The notes: a model not told the origin generated them from the sequence alone. Counted from the stretch's first letter, positions 1-14,554 are shown. The stretch is DNA of 64,000 nt from Quercus robur (GCF_932294415.1 NC_065538.1:39339343-39403342), one strand, 5' to 3'. Program-made: numbers and translations.

Positions 1-811
1 AATTGCATAAAATGTAAGTTAAACATTTTTGGGTTCTGACACCCTTTACAATAATTCAACCATATACACGTTTCGTGCACCAAGATAGCCAGAAGAAAAC
101 TTTATATTAAATGTCGCAATTTTTGTTAGAATTGAGCTGGGTTAGGACCTATGGTAATTAAGATCATGAAGGTAAGATATTAAAGATGATTTTAAAACCC
201 CCATAAATGAACCAATAAAAAGCTAGACTTTGGTATATTTACAATCTGCTACAACTCATGTAAATAAATACAATAAGAAAAAGAAAAAGAAAAATTTTAA
301 TTTGCTTTTGACGTCTACGTTTTTAATGACACCTTTTTTGTGTTGGTGGGTTTAGACAGTTAGCTTGTACTGCATGTTATAAGCAACTGAGGTACAAAAA
401 ATCAAGTGTTTTGACATATGATATATGGGTTTTCAATTTTAATGATGTTTGGGAAGAAAGAAAGGTTTCTCTCTTCTTCTCTAGTCTCCACCCACTGTGG
501 TTCCATCTTTTTTGTGTAGGGTCTGTCTGTCTTCTGTCTGTATGTATGCAGCTTATGTCTTTGGTTAGAATGTCCCTTTGTATAGGGGTTTCAACGTTCA
601 AAAATATCTAATAATAAGATATTCAGGACTCGTTCAGCTATAGGATGAGTACTATCCACCATCAGACTTGGAGAAAGGGTGGAATGTTTCATGCAACATA
701 ATTGGGGTAATGACTTAATGAAGGACACAATAAAATGGGCCCATAAATATCAAAGAACAAGTTAAGGATGGTGATGTAATCAGCTTACCTCATGCCATTA
801 TTTTGAATAAA

Positions 812-864
812 TTATATAAGCTTTTCTTCTCAAAAAAAAAAAAAAAATTTATATAAGCTTTTCT
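812..864 (+). repeat. Poly(A) micro-insertion flanked by 16-bp direct repeat
   Basis: The 16-bp sequence ttatataagcttttct occurs at 812-827 and again at 849-864. Between the copies lie only a few bases (tctc) and a poly(A) run. This looks like target-primed reverse transcription of little more than a tail. Slippage or a local duplication is the alternative. Confidence 0.5.
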
Positions 865-1916
865 CATATGGTCCTAGCTAGCAGTGAGTACTGGTGTCCC
901 TAGATACAGCTAATTACTTAATGAACGGGTGAGGTTTTGGTTGTTGATTTTTCTTTATTACGGTTTTCAATTGGTAAACTGAAAAAAATAAAAAATAAAA
1001 AAAATCCTCCATTTATGGCAAAATTGTGAACAGTAGGCCACAAATGGAAAAGGCACTCTAATCAAAAGCATTCATATTAAACTAACCCATACCGAAAGTC
1101 TGACCACTATGATCCTATAAATGTCTAATACTGGCATGTTGTTTATTGAGAGTACTGTAATTGTTCAGAAATTGTTTTTACAATAATATGGAGGAGTGGG
1201 ATCCTGTTTTGGTACATACCCAATTTGAATTAAGGCTATATGACCTAACCTGGCAAGACATGCCTATTTCACTTTCCTGTAATCAGATTCATAGATAATT
1301 CGTGACAGAAAAATTGTAGCTTGATCAGCCGAACTTTAAGAACTTACACATGTATACTTGGCTCGGTTCAAATTGATTTATATCTCTCAGTTTTAAGTTC
1401 AATTAAAATTGTCAAGAGTCTCATAACTCAATTAGTGTTTTCAAATAAGACATTTAACATTCAAATCTCTTTCCTAATCAATCTAATTATCCAAAGAAAA
1501 AAAAGATAAAGTTTGGATTGGCATATTATAAAGTTGGTTAGGTAAAACAAAAAACATTTACAAAAACAAGCCATGATTATTTTCTAATATCAGACTTGGT
1601 AAAGAGAGAGAAATGATAGGGCATTCCAAAGATGCCGAAGAGATAGGGTGTTTCACGGAAAACGGAGACAAAAAAGGTATTTCTAGCCAATAGGCATAGT
1701 CTTGGCTGATTGGAGGGGAGGTTAGTGCAAAGCAAATTGCCTAATACACGGGTTCTTTAATATATAGTCTTGCTGGTTACCATCACTATCAATCTATATC
1801 TGCATTTGAAGAACGCAATTGGCAATATCAACATCATTTGATCCAAATTTCAAAAATGACAATATAATACACTGCGACATAATTATGATCAAACTACCCT
1901 ATAGTTATGCTGATAA

Positions 1917-2004
1917 TCCCCCTAAAAAAAGACCTTAGGGCTAATAACCCCCCTACAAAAAACCTTAGGGCTAATCTAATCACAAGTCAAATCTAATCAC
2001 AAGC
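1917..2004. repeat. Short imperfect tandem duplication
   Basis: A unit of about 30 bp containing accttagggctaat is repeated back to back (around 1931-1945 and 1961-1975). It is followed by a doubled aatctaatcacaag. No function can be inferred; this is probably local slippage. Confidence 0.5.
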
Positions 2005-2361
2005 TTAAGCTCGATTATTAGACACGCTAAGCTCAAACAATGTATTGCATTGGTGTACAAAACGAAGGTGATTTGAGTGTGTATATTTGGAGGGGTAGGT
2101 ATATTCACTTGTACAGGTGTTCCTTTTTGAACTAGGACTAGGCTCGAGTGGATTAGCTCCCCATACTTACTTCTTATCGTGATAGTTGATTCAAATCAAT
2201 ATGGTATGACCTAAGTAAAAATTAAAGGAATTAACAATATGAAGAGGAAATAACAAATTCAACAAATATTACACAGAGGCATTCCAACTAATTCATGAAT
2301 GAATACGTTTTCATTAACAACTGTAACATCCAAACACATAATACACTACTAAATTATTACA

Positions 2362-5300
2362 CTACTCATCCTCGGTGTACTCATCCTTGTTGTCGTCTTC
2401 ATTGTCAGAGTCATCGTCAATAAACTCATCTTCATTGTTTACTCCATGAAGATCTCTTTCAGCAATGATGGAGGCATCAATTGTCATTCCCTCTAGATCA
2501 TCCCGAGCCCAACGAAGGTTGTCACTCACAACCTCATTACTACTTATATTGTAGGGAACATTTTCAGAAAAACTATATATGTCATCCTCCTCACGTTGGG
2601 GACCAACACCAGCATCAAACACGTCCCTAACTTTAGTTTTGACAACAGCATACCAATCTTTGTGCCTTTTATCTTCCACATAAAAAACTTGTGTAGCTTG
2701 AGATGCCAAAACGTATGGTTCATCTATCATTTTATCCCCACCATGTATGAAGTGTGTAAAGTTTACCATAGGAAACCCAAATTCATCAGTCCTATATCCT
2801 CTCCTATGTTGGTCATGAACCCATTTACACTTGAATAACACATGTTTGATCTTGTCAGAATAATTCAACTCAATTATATCACTTAAAATACCATAGTAAG
2901 TATTGCCCCCATCAGTAGCCACACTAACTCCACTATTCTGCGTTTTCCTATTTGCCTCATCATTTACACTCCTAAATTTTAAGCCATTTATTACATAATG
3001 CTTGAACCGCTTTACATAAATATACGGCCATTTGGACAATGCAACAAGGGTATCACTAACTCCCTCCCTTTCCTTATCAGCACCAGTGACGGACATCACC
3101 TAACATCAGTTGGCCAAAACAAAATAATTCATATCAGTACAGTTAATCATGGTTGAGACAGTGTTACAAGTTTAATAAGTTGAAAATGTCATACGTACGT
3201 GACCCCCAAACCAAGTACAAAACTTCTCCATGTGGTGCTTATATATAATGGCATCGGAAACGTTACGATTGTGGCCTTTTCGAAGTTCATCCTCTATCAA
3301 TCTTTTGTGCATCCTGTGCAGGCAATTGTATTAGGGTTAATAGACCTTACGTACATTGGATTGACGTGCAAAGGCCATTTGTATATGTAATACTTACTCA
3401 CGAAAGCGGTTGATGTTTTCAGAATTGAATAAAACGTAGCGATGGGCTTGGGTCCACTCTTTATTGTTTAATGTCATGATCGAAACCACCCCCGTTGACT
3501 CCTCAATCATCCTGGTGGGTCGATTGAATATAGTTTCCACTCCTTCCATATACCGTGAACAGAATGTTAAGCACTCCTCTACTATGTATCCTTCAGCAAT
3601 AGACCCTTCCGGAGCAGCTCTATTTCGTACGTAAGACTTAAGACGTGAGAGGTACCTATAAAGGAATGATAAGATTAATGATTGGCAATGGTAATTCGAA
3701 CACGCACATGAAACTGGAAGTTGATCAATAATATTACACACATCTTACCTCTCAATGGGATACATCCAACGGTAGTGCACTGGACCACCAATCTTAGCTT
3801 CAGCAGCTAAGTGCATGACCAAATGTACCATCACTGTAAAGAAGGATGGAGGAAATATCTTTTCCAATTCACACAATGTCACTGCAATCTCTGCCTCACT
3901 AGTCACAATATCTGAAACCGTAAGGGTTTTGGAACAAATTTCTCTAAAGAAGCAAGCTAACTTTATCAAAGGCCTACTAACATGAGATGGCAAAGACCCA
4001 CGTAATGCTATGGGAAAAAGTTGCTGCATCAATATGTGATTATCATGACTCTTCAAACCAGAAATCTTGCGTTCTTTCATATTCACACGCCGTGAGATAT
4101 TGGAAGCGTACCCATCGGGCACTGTTACATCCTTCAAAACTTGCAAGAAACCATCTATCTCCGATGAAGTCATATGAAAACATGCAGCCGGTATGGTATA
4201 CTGGTCATCACTTTTTCGTTGTAGGTGGAGTTCACTCCTTATCCCCATGTCCGCCAAGTCAAGGCGTGCCTTGTAATTATCCTTCGTTTTATCCTTCAAG
4301 TTCAACAGTGTGCTTAGTATATTGTCCATCACATTCTTCTCTATATGCATCACATCAAGATTGTGTCGCAACTTGTGATCCTCCCAATAAGGCAAGGTAA
4401 AAAATATACTCCTTTTCTTCCAACCACTCCGGTCTGCCTCCCTTCTCTTCCTTTTTTTGTAAGCAAGCTGACATTTCCTACCCAGACAACGTCCAAGTAA
4501 ATGTTCAGTTTCCACAATAATGTCAGATGTGACTGGTGGTTCAGGAGCCAATCGAGTATCAATAGATCCATCAAATGACATACCATCTTTGCGGAAATCG
4601 TGGTCAACATCCAACCATCGCCGATGTCCCATGTAACAGAATTTGCGACCATTTCTCAAATATCGAGACTCGGTCTGAACGGCACAAGAAGGACACGCCA
4701 ACTCACCTTTGGTACTCCAACCCGACAAATCTGCGTATGCAGGAAAATCATTTATGGTCCACATCAATGCTGCACGCAATTGGAATACTTCTTTTGATGA
4801 TGCATCGTATGCTTGTACTCCAACATCCCATAACTCCCTTAGTTCTTCTACTAACGGTTCCAAGTACACATCTATAGCAATCCCTGGCGAGGTAGGACCA
4901 GGAATAACTAATGATAGAATCAAAGATGACCGTTTCATGCACAGCCAAGGTGGGAGATTGTACGGGACCAACATGACAGGCCACGTACTGTGACTAGTAC
5001 TCATAATTCCGAAGGGGTTGAACCCATCCGCAGCTAATCCAAGTCTGACATTACGGGGGTCAGATGAGAAGTGTAAATGCTTACTGTCAAAGATTTTCCA
5101 TGCATCTGAGTCAGCAGGATGCCGCATTACCCCATCATCAGTACGACCATTAACATGCCATTTCATAGAACTAGCCAGATCGGGTGACAGAAATAGTCGC
5201 TGCAATCTTGGCTTTAAGGGGAACCACCGTAGGATCTTCGCAGCTTTCTTCTTCCCCTTACTGGATGAAGCATGCTTACTAGCAACAGATGCCTCATTTG

Positions 5301-6036
5301 TTTTCCACCTTGAAGCTTTACAACAAGGACACGCCTCAAGGTTAACATTTTGCTTCCAAAACAGCATACAATCATTGGGACAAGCATGGATCTTCTCATA
5401 ACCCAAACCCAAATCTCGAACTATCTTCTTAGCCTCATAATGGTCCTTTGGCAACTTAGCGTCTGAAGGAAGCATATCCATCAGGACTTGAAGTAACAGA
5501 GTAAATGACTTATTTGTCCAACCACACAGAGTCTTCAACTGGAACAACACGACAATGGCTGAGAAAATGCTAAATTTTGTACAACCTTCATATAAAGGTT
5601 TGTCTACATCATCTACCATCTTGTAAAACTTCTTGGCGTCATCATTCGGACCTTCACCCGGACATTGCGCAGTTGGACCTTCTTCCATTGGTTCGGGTGG
5701 GATTTCATGCGGGGGGCACAAATCGTGCAACATCCCATGGAAATCACCATATGGATTTTGGGTTTCTTGCACATGAGAGCTCCCACATTCGGTAGCTGGC
5801 GTAGCAGCCGCCGATTCACCATGAAATTTCCAAACTTTGTAATTTTTAAGCATCCCCGAAGCCCAACAGTGCTCACGTACCACATTTAGCGGTTGTATAA
5901 GCAAATTCACACATTTCACACAAGGACATAAGATGTTCCCATTGCGCGCGGATGGAGCAGCAAATTCCACGAATTGGTTTACACCTTCAAAATATTCCCT
6001 TGTACCCCTCCGCTTCTCCATCCAACTTTTGTCCAT
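2362..6036 (-). CDS. CACTA (En/Spm) transposase, TNP2-like, four exons
   Basis: Transposase of a CACTA DNA transposon, which would bind the element ends and catalyse cut-and-paste. The minus-strand exons I infer are 6036-3749, 3655-3398, 3313-3199 and 3099-2362. All introns are GT-AG and the frame stays open (3399 nt, 1132 codons plus stop). Domains in order: an N-terminal transposase-associated region starting MDKSWM with paired cysteines (CPCVKC, about residues 38-43); a TNP2/Transposase_21 core including DFPAYADLSGWSTKGELACP and PYWEDHKLRHNLDVMHIEKN; DUF4218 across the first splice (HYRWMYPIERYLSRLK); DUF4216 in exon 4 (VLFKCKW); and an acidic C-terminus. The start is the first Met of the conserved N-terminal motif. 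No stop or frameshift was seen, so it may be functional. The partner DNA-binding protein (TNPA-like) was not identified. Confidence 0.88.
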
Positions 6037-9000
6037 TGCGATACAATATTTACGGAATTTTACCTACACCAAGATTTGTTACTACAAAGATACTAATTAT
6101 TATAATTACATTCATTTGTCATTTGTTAAGAACAGACATACACAAGTATGCGGCTATTTTCTTAGAACATATAACACTTGTCCTAGACTAACTCAATGTG
6201 ATAAGTTGTAAAAGTAGTTAAGCATAAGTGTTTACAAAATATGAAAAAAAATACCAAATTCATGTAATTGAAGGTATTATTAATAACTTAATAATAATTA
6301 AGTCTATAATACCATGATGCTCAATTACTTGGGGCATTGGTCAAAAGTGAGTTCAAAACATTTGTCAGATAGGTTTAAGATTTGGTGTGATTCAAGTTTA
6401 TAGTTGTTTTGTTGAGGTTTTTATTTTTATTTTTTTTGTTTTTAGAAAAAAAATTACATTAGTTTTTCCATGTGTAGCAATTTAGCATATGGGACCCTCT
6501 ATGATAGTGGGTTTTGTTTGCATTAATAATGATTGCAAACTTGCAACTGTTAAGACTTAATTTTACATGAATTAAATTTTTACTGTTGGGCGATTCCTTG
6601 AGTATGAAAGTCGATACATCTTGATCATTTTGTGTTCATTATGTTTGGATACATCATTATCATATATTTGTTTTAATTCATCATACAATCCTGGATTTGT
6701 TTGCAATTAGCCAACAAATCCGGAGTATCTATGCATTTCATTTTTATTCATCTATTGTGAAATTCTGTTTAGGTTATTCGAATGTTGTGGCCTATAGTTT
6801 TCTAATACTTACAATTCAGACCAGAAAAAGGGGGGTCCCATCTGTCGTGAAATTACCATTAGTTTATTAGAATGTTGTGGACTTTAGTTTACTAATGACT
6901 TAAGGCTCAATGCCAAGAGAGCACAATAATTACACTTTGAAAGCAGTGACTGTGTGAGCTTCATCTTCATCTATTAAAAACTAGGTGGAAATTAAATTAT
7001 TGGAAAAACATATCCAAATCAAATTAATTTATGTTGATAAAAACGGATAAATCAGAACTTACTTGTGAAACAACATGCATATTGTATTTGAAACAACATA
7101 ATAATTTCTTACTGCTGTGAGTTTAAACTTGAAACCACCAATTATTTCCTACTGTGAGGAACACAACAACCATTATAACCACATGGCAACAACTGAAACA
7201 TATTCAAAATCTAAACATTAGGTTAGATGACAACTATCATTGAGGTCGTTGTGACATAGAAATCTACTTAAAAATCATGGCATTATAGGCACTTTATAAT
7301 ACCAACCAATCAAGTAATTTAACGAAATCCACTATGATACATCTATGGGTTTGGACACTCTGACAGCATGTCTAAGACAAATTATGAAGACATAGTAACA
7401 TTGAACTTAATTATCTTTAGGAAAAATAACATTATTTTCTTCTTTATTTGTCAATGCAAAAATGTGTTTAATTGGGAATCTAATGCATTGCACAAGAGAG
7501 TGTACTTAGGTTTTTCCCTAAAAATAATACCACTATGCATATGCATGACCAACTCTAGGCGTAGACCTAAATCTCCCTTGCTTCAAAAATTTGAAAAGGG
7601 TCCTATAGGTTGTCTGGGCGGGGCTGGCTAACAGGGCCCACGGTTTTCGAAGGGAGGGGCCCAACTATTAAAAACATACAATATACCTATGCAAAGAAAA
7701 AAAAATTTGTGGAGGGGGGGGGGGGGAGGGGCCGAGCCCCCTACTAGGTCCATCCCTGACAGAAAATCATGTACTTCAACAACAAAACACAACTACATAT
7801 CCAAAGAAAATTCATAACTCGTAAAAAAAATAAAAACCATTCCATTAGCATACATTTAGTGACATGAAGTTGCAAAATATTAATCTTTGTACGGGAAATA
7901 AGTGTAAATTATGGTTCAACTTCAACCTGCTAGTGAATGTCGGTTTTTGATGACCAGTATGGATGAAATTTTCACACCGCTTGTTTACTGTTTGCACCTG
8001 AAATTACGAAATAATTCATATTAAAGAACATGGAAAGTTTTATATAAAAGGTTGTAGGTATGGCATATGTAATGAGAATTAAACCAAAAAGACATTGGAT
8101 GACACTAGATAAAAAGACAACTTAAATACATTGGATTATCCCCATTGAATTCAAACACATATTTATATTAAAATCTATAAACTATGATTACACAGTCCTG
8201 GAGTGGACCATTGGACTATTCATTTGACTTGGTGATGCACTAAATGGTTAGTATTATTATGAGAAAGGCTTGTAGTTCACTTCAATTACAATGGGAGTTG
8301 CAATCTTTAGCATATTATGTGAAACTACAAAAACGTACATAGCAGCAAGGTTAATGTAACACTGTGATGTTTGATGTGAAATTGCGTTAGTAACAGTAAT
8401 AGGGTAATGCACAAGCAATCATATTGTCATTAGTCAAAATAGAGTAGGTTAAGTGACTAGAACAAACAAGGAAAACTACCTTCACCATAACGTATGATAG
8501 AACACAAAAAACTAATTCCTATTGTAACTATTAAAAATTGAGATGTGAGTACCTTACCGATGTAGAGATATATAGTGAATAACTACTCTAGTCTAGGAGG
8601 TCCCTTGTTCATATTATAATTTTTTGTCACCATGAGGGTGAAAATCATTGATTCAAATCTTGTGTTTTAATTGGAAATTGATCTTCTCTATTTCATCCGT
8701 TTCATGGTTGATTAAGAATTTTTTCGAAGATCTAACGGTGTATAATTTGTCACATCATATAAAATTTTTAATAACATGACAATTATTTTATTTAATAATA
8801 AACGAAATAATATTTTCGAAAAATTATATGTAGCTGTAGAATTTAGTCAAATATACCTTAAGCATCATGCAAATATGCTTAGCATCACATTAGATGCTAT
8901 ATATCCAGCTCTTGAAGAAATAAGGTGAAGAATTTTTTTTTGAGAAGAAATAATAGTTTGAACAATTATTTATTCTATCGAAATAAATAAATAGAAGAGA

Positions 9001-9832
9001 TAATAATTCATATATTTTGAATAATCACTTGAAGCTATGTTCTGAAAAATGTAAGTTAGAAATTAAAACAATTCGTATATTAATGAAAACGAAAATTCTA
9101 TATAAATTAGAAGTAAGAAATAAAATTAATGAAAGAAAATTTAGGTCACTAACTTCAATTCATTAAATTACGAGACACCTATATATGTACTATTGGTGTT
9201 ATTGTGTTAAATGTACGTGAGCTCCATAAATTGGTTATTGTATTATAAATTCCGAATGTTTGTGGTTTCTTTTAAATTGGTTATTCAAATTTCAAAATGT
9301 GTAATATACCCATTTGACTATTAGAGTGTTGTCATTTTACCCCTTGTGCCACCTTAAAAAACTACAAATTATATATTTTTATAAAAATGATATCAATACA
9401 GCAGTTGTGAATAATTAAGCATTAACTAAAACACAAAAAATGAAATAAATATTCAGTGTTTATTAGAATGACAAAAAGAGCACATTATCATCTGGCTATT
9501 TTTAATGGGTGCTATTACAATTCTGTTAACAAGGAATCTATTGACTCTCACTCTATTAGAAAGCAACAAAACAAGAGACAATTTAAAAGATGGCCTCAAC
9601 ACTTTGATTTAGAAAAATATTTGTTCACAATTTTGAATTTTTAAAAAAATTGGTTTTTTTTAAAAAATTGGCATATTTTTTATATATATTTCTCATACAT
9701 TTGAGCAGGACAAAACAAATTCAAGAAGAAAATTTTAAGTTTTTAACATTAGATACTACTTTATAGGATAAACATCAATATGGCTAACTGTTAGGATTAA
9801 AACACTACATTTTATATAAAAAAAAATTGTCA

Positions 9833-9871
<39 letters not shown>

Positions 9872-12394
9872 ATCTACAACAACACCCAAACAAAAACAAA
9901 CATGGATCTTGGATGCTTTTCATTTAACAAAAATAAAAGAGAAAAAAATCAGTAACAGAGAAAAATGGCTGCCTTTTACCGTAATAAAAATAAATAAACA
10001 TGATTAATGATACTTGAGACAGGAGATATTACAAATGATACTCATATTATCATTTTGAAAGAGAGAAAAAGGAGATTGTTTCTTACATGCAGTGCAAGGA
10101 AATCCCCCAAGTAGGGTCAGTAGACGTCTGGACGTGTAGGGGCAATTGGGCAGATCCACTTAATCTCTGTCACAGAATTGTATTAGAAACCTAAGATACT
10201 TTTGACAAGAACAGTTAATTAAGAACAAGGAGGTGTTATATATATGCATGGAGAAGAATATGTACAAGCTGAATAAGTTCATAAATAATGAAATATGTGT
10301 ATCCTTACATTTGCAAGAGGAAGGGATTCCAAGAGATAGGAAGAGCTGCTAGAAAATGGAGCATGACATGAGAAAACAATGTAGCTTATTCAATGTTGAG
10401 CTATTTTCATTAGGGTAGACGCATATATACAAGATGGACCTTATATGCACGTGAACACAACTGCTTAATATAAATTTATATATTGAATTAACATTGAGAA
10501 GAAAAAAAACTGATCAAAACGCAACCATTAAAGCAGAAAATCAGGATTATGTTGGTATCATTGTACACAGTACTCAACAATGAAAGAGATTAATGTTGAA
10601 TAGGGATTTAATATTCATCACACGATACAATGGGATTTAATCAAGTGCACTAGCAATTTGCATGACAGTATTTCCATATATACATATGAATATCCTTTGT
10701 CAAGGTCATCTGTAGTTGCTTAGGTGCGAGAAGAACCAAATGAATTATTGTTTCTTGCACATGAATTTGGCATATACTTGGTTCCAACTTAAGGCTTCTC
10801 AAGTTAAGCTTACATGAAATCAAGCAAGTGATGAAAGGGACAAATAGAATTGGGTCTAGTAATTGAAGATGAGCTACTGACTTAGAACCCAAATAAAATG
10901 CAGCAACGTACTGAAGTTGCTCAATATATAAGTCAATATATATTTTAAAGTATAGCTTATGGGTGCATATCACCATTAATTGGGTGATATAGAATCCCAA
11001 TAATGTGACCCAATTTGGCGAATAACAAAATGCCAAATCATTTAAGAAAAAAAAATTTATTGATATCATTATACAGTGGCCGCCAAAAGGTTTCTATAGT
11101 ATACGAAAAAAAAAAAAAGCCACTACAGGTCACATTCTTCTTAATACCCAGACACTCCTAAACTTTCATTGCCTTTCTTTACAACCAAATACCCTAAACA
11201 TTCATGGCTGGCCAGATGTAATATTTGTGTCAAAGCTGACCAACGAAATTGATATGAGCTAATAAAGTGAGTCAATCCATCTATGGAGTATGGACTATAC
11301 CGATTGATACAAATAATTTTTTATACTTTTTGGGTCTTGAAATATAAGGAAGTGACTATTTTTCTTGAAATAATGACGTACTTCAGCTTTTTTTCTTTTT
11401 CTTTTTCTCTAATGAATAATAAAGCTTTAGCTCTTAGAACCCACAACAACCTTAGGTCCTTATGCAGGGGCATGTGTAATTCTTATCCCCAACATTTTGC
11501 GATGGCCACAATCTCAAAAAAAATTTATTAAAAAAGGAAAAGAAAAAAGACTTAAATGGATGAGATCCATAAGCAAAATATATTAAAGAAAGGTGGGTGT
11601 GTAGTGCAAAACTGCTAAGAATGAAAGCTTAAAGAAAATTATTTTGTTAAAAAAAAAATACCCTATTATTTGTTTCTTTGGGACAAACTAACTTTTTTTT
11701 TATGCTTTGATTTTGTCAAAGCATTCACATTAAATATACTAAAAAATTTAGCTTGTAACACCTATTTTCTCTCTTTTCTCTCTCCCTTTCCAACCAATGA
11801 AAACAAATGAATTAAATAATGGTAGCAATATGCTACAATGGTAGCAATAGGCACACCTAACAAACAAAAAAAAAAAACTAAACACATCCATTGATAAATT
11901 AAACCCAGAATCTATATACCATATATTCTGTTACTATCATGATTCATGAATAGACTAACCCAACAAACTGCAAAAAATCATAATTTGCTTAAAACATGTT
12001 GATAGATCCACACGTCATATGAAATACTTAATCCTTTGACTGCTTATTACCAACATATGGAGGTATGTGACGTATGTCATACAAAGAGTTTCAAATAGAA
12101 GTGCAATAAATGTCTGGTCATAGCTCTACATGAGATAAACTTTAAAAACATATAGAACAGATTCCCCTATTCTGTAACATCATAAATAAAGCTAGATTGA
12201 ATTACCCCTTTTGTCTTTAACCTTTGCTAACCGTTGCCCCATGTTTCAAAATTGTTCCTAACCTTCAAATGTTTCAATTTAGTCCTTAACCTTTAAAAAA
12301 TGTGTCAAAACGGTCACTGCTATCAACTAATGAATGGAAAACTATGACTTCGCAAATGGAAACACTAAGATCAAACACTTTTAAGTTACACATG
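6037..12394. other. Long AT-rich non-coding region upstream of the CACTA transposase
   Basis: No convincing gene. It probably includes the transposase promoter (just above 6036) and CACTA internal sequence. Landmarks are a G-tract with GC-rich flank at about 7600-7760 (including a 13-bp G run near 7712), a poly(A) run of about 40 bp at 9830-9870, and a doubled aatggtagcaata near 11819-11852. A 139-codon minus-strand frame at 10650-11069 has no recognisable domain and is not called. Confidence 0.45.
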
Positions 12395-12481
12395 CACCCA
12401 TTGGGTCTTAAACCTATGACCTCACTCTCCGCCTAGCACTTATAAAGGGCGGAGGTGCCAGTTGAGGTAGAGCTCATTGGC
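12395..12481 (-). mobile_element. Possible tRNA-derived SINE head
   Basis: On the minus strand a box A-like tacctcaactggc (about 12459-12471) is followed by a box B-like ggtttaagaccc (12403-12414), about the spacing of an RNA polymerase III internal promoter. The rest of the element would run towards about 12190. The boxes deviate from consensus and no target duplication was established, so this is a candidate only. Confidence 0.35.
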
Positions 12482-12742
12482 AACACTGACAGCTAGTTTT
12501 ATTCAGCTGAAAGCAAAAAAATTCAAAGCATACCTTCAATGCCTTGAAAATTGCATTTTTTTAAAGTGAATCAAGAGCAAAGAAAACCAACCAAAAATCA
12601 GAGAAGTACAGCCTTCTCCACATAGCCACTTAATCTGAACATCATTACTCTATCAAACCACAAAAAAAAAAAAAAAAAAACAAAAAAAAAAAAAAAACAC
12701 ACCCAAAAATATAATGAAAACAAAAAATAGCCAAACTTTAAT

Positions 12743-12766
12743 CCAAGGCCCCCGCGTTTTGTAGTG
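12743..12766 (+). mobile_element. Isolated CACTA right-end motif
   Basis: These 24 bp end in cccccgcgttttgtagtg, the inverse of a CACTACAAAA-type terminus. They are identical to the last 24 bp of the GC-rich CACTA end at 16701-16724. Unlike that end, no GC-rich subterminal repeats lie upstream. It may be the right end of the element carrying the transposase at 2362-6036, or a relic of rearrangement. Confidence 0.55.
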
Positions 12767-14458
12767 ACTCCCTAATTTTTGCTTGGTCATGAGTGAAGGA
12801 TGAGAAAACTAGAGAGATTTTAACCTCCAAGTCACATAGTCAACTTCTTTGTATAGCCTTGATTAAGGCAATGTGGATACTTCTAACTGTAGCGTCCTTT
12901 TGTTTCCTGCATGGGTAATTATAATCGCTATTTTAGGTCTCCCGTCAATTTTCAATTGATTCACTACTCAAGGCTCCAAGCCGACAACTATCCTTTTTAA
13001 TTCTATTAGATCCGAACATTGGAAGATTACTGATTTCTTCTTGTTAGTCTATAAGTGAGGTTATATTTGATTCATGAAAGGCCTTTTCCTCTTTAATATT
13101 TAACTTCCACTTAAATCTAATTTCCTTCTTCCTTTCAACTCTAATATCTATAGCCCTCCTATCCACTGCATTTGAATCGTAAGTGCTCCTAAAGCATCCG
13201 TTCAATCCTCCTGTAAGTCTCATATGCATTTCTTAGTTTTCTCTTTTCTTCTTCCTTAGGTGATAGTTCTTGTTGCCCTACCATTATGGGCAAGCTTACT
13301 ATATTTATTGACTCTCCTAAGAACACAGGTGAACATATATTTACAAAGTTTTCACCGTTCACGTTTCCATCAATGCACATAAATTCCCAGTTAAAAGACC
13401 TAAGCTTTCTTCATTTTCTCGTGTATTTACAACATTTTCACTATTCAGTGCTCTACCCTAAACATATATATGAAAAATTATTAACAGCAATGATCACCAA
13501 TTCTCTAGGTTTCTTCGTTCCTTTATACATGAAGTACTCTTTTTTTAATAAGTTTTTTCTTACCTATTAAAAAAAACAGTAGTGACCATCCAAAATAGAA
13601 AACTATATGTCCACCTTGATTTATGAACTCTCTTCCGGCTTCAGAAAATTGTAATATTCAAGTTGAGTCATCTCTCCACCATGTAATGGGTCAAACTTGC
13701 ATCGGTAGACTCTGCATTCACAAACCAATTAAGAATTTCACTAAAAGTTGAATTTAGAAAATAAAAACCATCAGAATTGGATTACTGGCAAAACACATGA
13801 TCAAGTAAATGAAATATGACCATATAATGAATCAGCACAGAATTCACCCACTTGATAAAAAATAAAGGAATAATTTCTCTTTATGAAAGGACAAATAAAA
13901 AGAAAAATTGTTTCATGATCCGATCCATGGCTGGATTTCGATATCAAAGTAACCAGATCACTACCATGGTAACAAACTATATCATGATCCCACTTATTGC
14001 AATCAAAAACTTTGTAACAAGAATTACTAAGCTGACTAGATCATAGAAATGAAATCCAATGCATGAATAATAGAGAATTTATTAAAGAAGATATATCTCT
14101 GTAATTTATTAAAGAAGTTAACTTGAAATGTGATGGAAACCCCCTTCAAGTCTCTGTCAAATCCAACTTGAAATGTGATGGAAACCACTCCAAATATATG
14201 GTTTTTTCCTCACATGTGAGGGTAATATTCACCTAGTCTTCGAGCAGTGGTCCCGGCTCTCATGTAAGAGTGGACCTCGTGGGGCGACTCATATGTAGAG
14301 CTCATCTCAATGATCTCATATGTGAGAGCCTGAAACATTGCTCTAGAGTTATATAAGTATTTTCCACATATGAAACAAAATATATGAATATTTTTATGTC
14401 CTCATGACCTACGCTTGGCTCCTTAATTCCCAATATCCTTTTCCCCTTCTACTTGATA

Positions 14459-14491
<33 letters not shown>

Positions 14492-14554
14492 AGGTAGCCA
14501 AATTATATACTAAATTTGTGGAAAGCCACAAAATAATTTGAGTGTCTTCCTGAT
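12767..14554. other. Non-coding, possible truncated LINE tail
   Basis: No recognisable gene. Near 13541-13576 there is a T/A-rich stretch ending cttacctattaaaaaaaa, which resembles LINE 3' tails elsewhere in the window. It is followed by gtagtgac, which also occurs at 12761-12768. A 5'-truncated retro-insertion of about 0.8 kb with an 8-bp duplication is possible but weakly supported. A doubled cttgaaatgtgatggaaacc lies at about 14121-14185, and an (AT)n microsatellite at about 14460-14490. Confidence 0.35.

Larger units (their letters stand above)
1..2361. other. AT-rich DNA, no gene seen
   Basis: No open frame here has recognisable protein similarity or plausible exon structure. The segment downstream of the CACTA transposase stop (about 2100-2361) is probably its 3' untranslated or subterminal region. 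I looked for a CACTA left end (CACTACAAAA-type) and did not find one, so the left end of that element is probably outside the window or decayed. A short duplication and a poly(A) micro-insertion are listed separately. Confidence 0.5.

Noticed and set aside
377..611. Overlapping open frames on both strands
   Set aside because: Short, no recognisable domain, AT-driven composition and no exon context.
2344..2366. Two CACTAC strings as a possible CACTA left end
   Set aside because: They sit at the transposase stop codon, lack the following ACAAAACGCGG-like terminus and have no subterminal repeats.
10650..11069. 139-codon minus-strand frame as a gene
   Set aside because: No domain, no conserved-looking motif and hydrophobic residues typical of AT-rich random frames.
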